Positions 1 to 4,012 of a DNA stretch of 9,311 nt are shown one piece after another. The notes beneath the pieces were generated by a model that saw only the letters and a program-made list of their open reading frames with translations, made no database searches and had not been told where the DNA came from. Where the stretch lies: assembly GCA_015520875.1 (NCBI GenBank), contig WAPD01000019.1, positions 1 to 9,311 of the forward strand. Direction: 5' to 3'. Origin of the DNA: Microcaldota archaeon (GTDB lineage: Archaea; Micrarchaeota; Micrarchaeia; Anstonellales; J096). Both the position numbers and the translations under genes were made by a program. Each line of letters begins with the position of its first letter. Positions within the stretch are counted from its first letter, which is position 1.

Positions 1-88
1 CTTGGAATAGTATTATTAATCTTTGAGAAGGATAGGGAACAAATTCCACCAGCATATCTTTTACAAAGCTTCTATATGAGTAATCCAT
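1..88 (-). CDS. Possible 5' fragment of a leaderless gene running off the left edge
   Basis: A minus-strand frame opens with ATG at 88-86 and stays open for 29 codons to the window edge, beginning MDYSYRSFVKDMLVEF. The main support is position: a good TATA-like box (TTATAAAA, minus strand, 109-116) is centred about 24 bp upstream of the ATG, the same geometry as the other leaderless genes here. Too little is present to suggest a function. The alternative is a plus-strand frame (LGIVLLIFEKDREQ...) that is also open from base 1, but it has no stop before the tRNA gene and would read through the whole tRNA antisense to about 228, so I consider it less likely. Codon use does not separate the two. 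Low confidence. Confidence 0.3.
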   Translation of the reverse strand, partial: MDYSYRSFVKDMLVEFVPYPSQRLIILFQ

Positions 89-100
89 ATTTAGATTGGG

Positions 101-105
101 AAAAA
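101..105 (-). terminator. T-tract behind tRNA-Ser
   Basis: On the minus strand a run of five T lies about 13 nt after the tRNA 3' end. Archaeal RNA polymerase stops at short T-runs without a hairpin, so this could end the tRNA transcript. It would also lie in the promoter-to-start interval of the putative gene reading out of the left edge. Inferred from position only. Confidence 0.35.
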
Positions 106-108
106 GGT

Positions 109-116
109 TTTTATAA
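109..116 (-). promoter_or_regulatory. TATA-like box TTATAAAA abutting the tRNA 3' end
   Basis: The minus-strand octamer TTATAAAA starts 2 nt after the tRNA discriminator base and is centred about 24 bp upstream of the ATG at 88. This is the distance expected for an archaeal TATA box driving a leaderless mRNA. The tRNA trailer and this promoter therefore share the same bases. Confidence 0.4.
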
Positions 117-117
117 G

Positions 118-201
118 CGCCGGGAGAGGGATTCGAACCCCCGAACCCTTGCGGGCACCGGATCTCAAGTCCGGCGCGTTCGACCACTCCGCCATCCCGG
201 C
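118..201 (-). tRNA. tRNA-Ser (anticodon UGA)
   Basis: This is an 84-nt class II tRNA on the minus strand. The acceptor stem is GCCGGGA/TCCCGGC, the D stem GCG/CGC, and the anticodon stem CCGGA/TCCGG encloses the loop CTTGAGA, giving anticodon TGA (serine, UCN codons). A long variable arm (CCC-GCAA-GGG) is followed by a T arm with loop TTCGAAT. The discriminator base is G, as expected for tRNA-Ser; archaeal tRNA-Leu, the other class II candidate, normally has A there. CCA is not encoded (the next bases are CTT), so it must be added after transcription. No intron is seen. The gene is divergent from the operon starting at 253 and appears to use the TTTAAAAA box centred about 26 bp upstream. Confidence 0.96.
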
Positions 202-223
202 AATAGAATAAATAAAGAAACGG

Positions 224-231
224 TTTAAAAA
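224..231. promoter_or_regulatory. Shared TATA box TTTAAAAA between tRNA-Ser and the operon at 253
   Basis: The octamer contains the palindrome TTTAAA (224-229). Its centre is about 25.5 bp from the tRNA 5' end (201, minus) and about 26.5 bp from the GTG at 253 (plus). Both distances fit archaeal transcription initiation, so one box could serve both directions. The same octamer occurs in the ileS/protease divergent promoter. The assignment rests on sequence and spacing only. Confidence 0.55.
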
Positions 232-252
232 TTTTGGGTTTGATATAACGAT

Positions 253-1491
253 GTGAGATATAAACTGACAGAAAGGTCTTTTGCTGAAAAGATGGCTGAT
301 AAAAAAGAGCTTACTAAACAATATGGAAAAAATGGTCTCAAGTTTTATACTAAGTTATCTACATATCAAGAGATAGATGATGCTGAACTCTCCCAATTGT
401 TGTATCAATTCCAATTACCTGAGAGCGTTAAAGATTTTCTGGTTAGCAAAGGAATATTGGAAAAAGTAGAGGATATGGAAGAACCTTCCCCGGTAGTAGC
501 CAGCCCTCCAAAGGAAGAACCACCTTCTATTGCCCCAGAAGAACCATCCATAAGAGAGGAACCTCCTAAAAAAGAAGAGCTTCCTAAAAAGGAGCCCGAA
601 GAGTTATTCCAACTTCCAGAACCAAAAGAAGAAACCAAGATTCCAGAGCCCTCTATGGAACCAGAACCCAGTATTAGTATAGATGGGCCTTCTCCATCCT
701 TGGTTGAAGAACCCCCTCCTGAAGACACTAATTTAACTCCTGTAGAAAAAACCATTTATAGAAAATATGGAGAGGAAGGTTTGAAAGTCTATACAATAGC
801 AGGTCAAGGAAAGAACATAAGGGAAATAGCAGAGATGACGGGCGTTAGCTTAGACAAAGTAGTTGAAATAATGGATTTCCTAAAGGCAATGGGATTAATT
901 GAAGTAGAAGAAACAACCGAAAGCAGGTTTGCCCCATTAATAGAAGCTAAGGAACCTACTTCACTAGAAGAGGAGATAGACGTTCCTATTGAAGATGAGA
1001 TAGAAGCATACCAATATTTGGGATCGGGAGGGTTGGAAAAATACACAGTGGGGCTTGATTTGGCGTTGAAATATGGAAAAGAAGGTAGAGTTGTATTAGA
1101 ACATTTATTTGATAAAAATGAAAAAGATGTTTTGGATTTAACATATCAATTAAAGATTCCAATGGATACCATAAAAAAGATATTGAAATACTTGGAATCC
1201 AAGAAGTTAGTTAAGATAAGGAAACTTTCAAGGCAAGAAGTAAGGAGGAAATATGGATATGATGCCTTTGCTATATATAAAAGGTTTGGAGCAAGTGGAG
1301 TTTTATTCTATAGAATGCTCGGTGGGGATCTCTCAACCAGAGAATCTATTTTATTATTTGCCAAACTTTCGGGCATCAAAGATGCTGATAAGATAATAGA
1401 AATATTAAAAATGATCCATTCTATTTTAGGATTAACCACACCTATAAATAAAGAAATGGTTAAGAAGTTTTTAGAAGGTGAAAAGATATGA
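253..1491 (+). CDS. YGxxGxxxY / winged-helix repeat protein with Pro-Glu linker, function unknown
   Basis: I do not recognise this 412-aa protein as a named family. It contains about four helix-rich units resembling winged helix-turn-helix folds, at roughly residues 42-72, 189-218, 293-322 and 362-394. The second (IREIAEMTGVSLDKVVEIM) and third are the clearest. They are associated with a recurring YGxxGxxxY motif: YGKNGLKFY (24-32), YGEEGLKVY (172-180), and looser forms near 255, 273, 334 and 345. Residues about 74-158 form a low-complexity linker rich in Pro, Glu, Lys and Ser. There is no signal peptide or membrane segment, so it is probably cytosolic. It could bind nucleic acid or act as a scaffold. 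The GTG at 253 is chosen because it lies about 26 bp from a TATA box, as in the other leaderless genes; ATG at 292 (MADKKELTKQYG) is a good alternative. Its stop overlaps the SppA start (ATGA), suggesting translational coupling. Confidence 0.85.
   Translation: MRYKLTERSFAEKMADKKELTKQYGKNGLKFYTKLSTYQEIDDAELSQLLYQFQLPESVKDFLVSKGILEKVEDMEEPSPVVASPPKEEPPSIAPEEPSIREEPPKKEELPKKEPEELFQLPEPKEETKIPEPSMEPEPSISIDGPSPSLVEEPPPEDTNLTPVEKTIYRKYGEEGLKVYTIAGQGKNIREIAEMTGVSLDKVVEIMDFLKAMGLIEVEETTESRFAPLIEAKEPTSLEEEIDVPIEDEIEAYQYLGSGGLEKYTVGLDLALKYGKEGRVVLEHLFDKNEKDVLDLTYQLKIPMDTIKKILKYLESKKLVKIRKLSRQEVRRKYGYDAFAIYKRFGASGVLFYRMLGGDLSTRESILLFAKLSGIKDADKIIEILKMIHSILGLTTPINKEMVKKFLEGEKI
1477..1481 (+). promoter_or_regulatory. 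Shine-Dalgarno site of the SppA gene
   Basis: GGTGA lies 6 nt before the ATG at 1488 and is complementary to the usual archaeal 16S rRNA 3' end (ATCACCTCCT). It lies inside the end of the preceding gene and supports the ATG at 1488 as the SppA start. Confidence 0.6.
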
Positions 1492-2390
1492 GAAGGTTTA
1501 ATGTTTCTGAAAGAGTATGGAAAGGAATTGCCATCATTGCTCTAATAGGGATTGTATTTATTGGATTGGTTGCTCTTATGAGCTTTTCCTTGCCTTCTTT
1601 AGGAGGAAAATGTATCGCGGTAATAGAAATTGATGGTCCTATATTTTTGAAAGGGCAAGAAGGATTTTTTGAGAAAACCTACGGAGCCGAAGATTATATA
1701 AAGGCAATTGAAGAAGCCCAAAAGAGAGATGATGTAAAAGGATTGTTTGTTGTCGTAAATAGTCCTGGAGGGGGTGTAGTTGCAAGCGATGTTATTTATA
1801 GAAAATTGCTAAAGTTTAATAAATCGAAGGTTGCTTATATTGAAGAAATTGGAGCAAGCGGGGGATATTATGTTTCACTAGCTGCTGATAAAATATATGC
1901 ACATCCTAATGCATTAACAGGTAGCATTGGAGTAATCATGTATTTATCCAATTACCAAGGGCTCTTTGAAAAGATTGGAGTTAACATGACTGCTATTAAA
2001 TCCGGTCCTCACAAAGATATTGGAAGCCCTTATAGAGAATTAACTCCTGAAGAGAAAGAAATATTATTCTCCATTGTGAACGAAAGTTTCCAGCAATTCA
2101 AAAAACTAGTGATGGAACGAAGGCATATAGATAAAAAATACATTGACAAGGTAACAGATGGTAGAATCTTCACAGGAAAACAAGCATTAAAATATGGATT
2201 AGTGGATGGAACAATGACAAAAGAGGAAGCTTTAGAGAAGTTCGCCCAAGAGTTAAATTTAACAAAAGATGATATTTGTGAATTGGATGCTCTATCGTAT
2301 GATGGCCCATCCCCATTTTCAGCTATGATAAAATATGCAATAGATAGTTTCACAATGAGACTAAGTAAAGGGGTGTTAACATACAGTTAG
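1488..2390 (+). CDS. sppA: Signal peptide peptidase SppA-type membrane protease (S49 family)
   Basis: This 300-aa protein has the layout of a short archaeal/Gram-positive SppA. One N-terminal membrane segment (about residues 12-33) is followed by an extracytoplasmic S49 domain of the ClpP/crotonase fold. Visible motifs are NSPGGG (91-96), which shapes the oxyanion region, GASGGYY with the presumed nucleophile Ser124, and GPHKDIGSPYRELTPEEK with the presumed general base Lys176. The family typically degrades leftover signal peptides in the membrane and works as an oligomer. Four N-x-S/T sequons (N111, N166, N198, N257) fit an extracytoplasmic location. It is translationally coupled to the upstream repeat protein (ATGA overlap, GGTGA site), and the methyltransferase follows directly. 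The last residues (GVLTYS) overlap the likely translation-initiation region of that gene. The dyad is intact, so activity is expected. Confidence 0.93.
   Translation: MRRFNVSERVWKGIAIIALIGIVFIGLVALMSFSLPSLGGKCIAVIEIDGPIFLKGQEGFFEKTYGAEDYIKAIEEAQKRDDVKGLFVVVNSPGGGVVASDVIYRKLLKFNKSKVAYIEEIGASGGYYVSLAADKIYAHPNALTGSIGVIMYLSNYQGLFEKIGVNMTAIKSGPHKDIGSPYRELTPEEKEILFSIVNESFQQFKKLVMERRHIDKKYIDKVTDGRIFTGKQALKYGLVDGTMTKEEALEKFAQELNLTKDDICELDALSYDGPSPFSAMIKYAIDSFTMRLSKGVLTYS
2370..2375 (+). promoter_or_regulatory. Shine-Dalgarno-like GGGGTG near the end of sppA
   Basis: GGGGTG lies inside the last codons of sppA and would serve the following methyltransferase gene. The only in-frame near-start codon at ordinary spacing is ATA at 2381 (5 nt gap). 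The out-of-frame ATG at 2391 is 15 nt away. This site is part of the start-codon puzzle of the methyltransferase. Confidence 0.45.
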
Positions 2391-2437
2391 ATGAAATAGA
2401 ATTCTTAGGTTTAAGGAAATTTATTAGGATTAATCTT
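2381..2437 (+). other. In-frame coding extension upstream of the first standard start of the methyltransferase
   Basis: The methyltransferase frame is open from 2369, after a TAA at 2366-2368. It encodes IQLDEIEFLGLRKFIRIN directly before the TTG at 2438. The FIRIN-LLK segment matches the (F/Y)IR(V/I)NTLK motif near the N terminus of archaeal Trm4/NSUN proteins, as I recall it from the Methanocaldococcus relative. The stretch is therefore probably translated, yet it holds no ATG, GTG or TTG in frame. ATA at 2381 could be a non-canonical start. Alternatively, one extra A in the A-run at 2394-2396 would put the ATG at 2391 in frame, giving MKIEFLGLRK. Confidence 0.6.
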
Positions 2438-3181
2438 TTGAAAGCTCCCAAAGATTTGAAATTGAGTTATGTTAAAGATACGGTTATTCCCTATATGAAA
2501 GAGTTAACAAAGCCAATTTCTATAGGTAGAACTATCGAATATTTAGGCGGATATATCCATTCTCAATCTCTTGCCTCTGCTATTCCACCCATTGTGTTGG
2601 ACCCAAAACCATGGGACACTGTATATGATGCAACCGCAGCCCCTGGAAGTAAAACAACCCAAATAGCCATGCTAATGGAGAACAAGGGAACAATCTTTGC
2701 AACAGATAAAGCAGATAGGTTAAGGGCACTGAGGTCAAATATTTCTAGATTGGGTGTTTTAAACACAGTAATCAAAGCATGGGATGCTAAAAAAACATTT
2801 CCATTTAGTTATAATAAAGCTTTATTAGATGCTCCTTGTAGTGCCTTAGGGTCCCATAAATATGCATGGGAACGATTAACACCCGGAATTGTTAAAACAT
2901 TGTCATTGGTTCAAAAAGACATGATAAAGGCTGTTTTTGAAGGTTTAAAAGAAAACGGAGTGCTCGTATATTCTACTTGTACCGTTACTTACGAGGAGAA
3001 CGAAGGAGTAATTGAGTGGTTGTTAGAAAATTTCCAAAATGCAAAGCTTGAACCTATAAATCTTCCTATACCGGCTAAAGACGGTGAAGGTAAAGAGTAT
3101 AGCGATATAAAACATACAAAAAGGATTTCCGCAAAGGACGCGGGAGAGGCATTTTTTATTGCTAGAATACGAAAAGTGTAG
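2438..3181 (+). CDS. NSUN/Trm4-type RNA cytosine-5 methyltransferase
   Basis: This is an S-adenosylmethionine-dependent RNA m5C methyltransferase of the NOL1/NOP2/Sun family, most like short archaeal Trm4-type enzymes that act on tRNA. Counting from TTG 2438 (247 aa), motif I for SAM binding is DATAAPGSKT (64-73), the acidic residue of motif II is in FATDKAD (88-93), motif IV is DAPCSALG with Cys134, and motif VI is YSTCT with catalytic Cys181. The C-terminal strand is EAFFIARIRK. The usual family proline before this strand (often seen as RxxPH) is not apparent. No PUA domain is present. The listed start is the first standard start codon, with only a weak upstream AGGA. Homology argues that the true N terminus lies further upstream (see the extension at 2381-2437). 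It is the third gene of the operon, directly after sppA. The exact RNA target cannot be read from sequence. Confidence 0.92.
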   Translation: MKAPKDLKLSYVKDTVIPYMKELTKPISIGRTIEYLGGYIHSQSLASAIPPIVLDPKPWDTVYDATAAPGSKTTQIAMLMENKGTIFATDKADRLRALRSNISRLGVLNTVIKAWDAKKTFPFSYNKALLDAPCSALGSHKYAWERLTPGIVKTLSLVQKDMIKAVFEGLKENGVLVYSTCTVTYEENEGVIEWLLENFQNAKLEPINLPIPAKDGEGKEYSDIKHTKRISAKDAGEAFFIARIRKV

Positions 3182-3183
3182 AA

Positions 3184-3188
3184 TTTTT
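3184..3188 (+). terminator. T-tract after the methyltransferase
   Basis: Five T begin 3 nt after the stop codon of the last gene of the operon, with no hairpin. This fits an archaeal T-run terminator. The following roughly 70 bp are AT-rich and contain the promoter of the next gene. Confidence 0.35.
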
Positions 3189-3231
3189 CCATATAAATAG
3201 TTAAAAAGTAAGAATATTTCCAACATATCCA

Positions 3232-3239
3232 TTTAAATT
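3232..3239 (+). promoter_or_regulatory. TATA box TTTAAATT of the 249-aa gene
   Basis: The TTTAAA core is centred about 28 bp before the ATG at 3263, so the transcript is predicted to be leaderless or nearly so. A second AT-rich stretch (TTTTATATAG, 3247-3256) is only about 12 bp from the ATG and too close to be its TATA box. Confidence 0.45.
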
Positions 3240-3262
3240 AAGGATATTTTATATAGTTAATC

Positions 3263-4012
3263 ATGCGAGTGGGAACTTTTAAAGAACAACCAAAAAAAGT
3301 ACCTCCAGCTGCATACGGAGGATTCAGAGAACCCACTCCTGATACTCTCCCACGCATCTCATCTCACCAAGGAATAGAAGAGCTCAAGGGCAGGGTCATC
3401 CCTGCCTTCATTCCCGCATCTAAAGTGAAAAAACAATTACTAGAGTTCGCTAAAAAGGTGGCTGGGGAAAACGCATCAAGAGAGATAGTTGAAAAAATAT
3501 ACAAGGTAGCTTTGTTTTCTCCGTTAATGTTAGCTCAAAGTGGAGAAGAATTCTCAAAACTGCTAAGTGTTTACAAATCGCCCATATTTGAACAAACCAA
3601 AAACAACATCTTTCCAGGATTAATCAAAAAAGTGTTGGCAAAAGATCCTGAAACAACCCGCTATGTGTTGAAACAATTATTATTAGAAAGTAAAACAATG
3701 ATGTTAGCTGCTGATGGAGAAACAAGAAAAGAAGCAGCAACAAGAGTAATGACTTATTCCAATATGTTAAGCGTTGCCCATACAGGTGAAACATTTGATA
3801 AAGCAATTCCATTAAAAGTGGCAAGAGAGTTAAAAAAGACCTTAAATATTGAGATGGGTGAATTGCCAAGAGTATTAGGATTTACCATGAGCCTCGCTGA
3901 ATCTCTTTTAAGCCGAGAGTTATACGAAGAACCAAAAAAGAACATTATAGGAAACGAACTAAAAGAAACAGTAAAAATAGAAGAAATAAACGAACTAATC
4001 CAACAATTCTAG
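3263..4012 (+). CDS. Uncharacterised mostly helical 249-aa protein
   Basis: I do not recognise the family. The first 50 or so residues are Pro/Gly-containing and probably flexible (KKVPPAAYGGFREPTPDTLP). From about residue 54 the sequence reads as a bundle of amphipathic helices, for example KVKKQLLEFAKKVAGENAS, LIKKVLAKDPETTRYVLKQ and ELPRVLGFTMSLAESLLSREL, ending in a charged tail. No catalytic motif, cysteine, signal peptide or membrane segment is seen, so a cytosolic structural or binding role is likeliest. The ATG start is supported by the TATA box about 28 bp upstream. The gene has its own promoter and converges on ileS, whose last 18 bp it overlaps. Its early coding region contains a GC-rich hairpin (3387-3408). 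Open-frame length and codon use like its neighbours make it a credible gene. Confidence 0.8.
   Translation: MRVGTFKEQPKKVPPAAYGGFREPTPDTLPRISSHQGIEELKGRVIPAFIPASKVKKQLLEFAKKVAGENASREIVEKIYKVALFSPLMLAQSGEEFSKLLSVYKSPIFEQTKNNIFPGLIKKVLAKDPETTRYVLKQLLLESKTMMLAADGETRKEAATRVMTYSNMLSVAHTGETFDKAIPLKVARELKKTLNIEMGELPRVLGFTMSLAESLLSRELYEEPKKNIIGNELKETVKIEEINELIQQF
3387..3408. repeat. GC-rich inverted repeat inside the 249-aa gene
   Basis: GGCAGGG (3389-3395) and CCCTGCC (3400-3406) form a perfect 7-bp stem with a TCAT loop. In RNA it can be extended by a G-U and an A-U pair. It lies about 125 nt after the start codon, in an otherwise AT-rich gene. It is not followed by a T-run, so it is not an ordinary terminator. 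Confidence 0.5.

Noticed and set aside
1..228. Plus-strand open frame from the left edge (LGIVLLIFEKDREQ...) continuing through the tRNA region
   Set aside because: It has no stop before the tRNA gene and would read its full antisense. The tRNA part gives the typical spurious RERDSNPR-like peptide. The first 117 bases remain ambiguous, so a real gene 3' end here is not fully excluded.
91..321. Minus-strand 76-aa open frame spanning the tRNA
   Set aside because: It reads directly through the tRNA-Ser gene and into the start of the plus-strand operon; the middle of the peptide is tRNA sequence.
405..755. Minus-strand Ser/Gly-rich 116-aa open frame
   Set aside because: It is the complement of the Pro/Glu/Ser linker codons of the repeat protein; low complexity explains the open frame.
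3182..3262. Possible small RNA or regulatory element in the 81-bp gap before the 249-aa gene
   Set aside because: Beyond a T-run and a TATA box the gap is plain AT-rich sequence without a stable stem or box C/D pattern.
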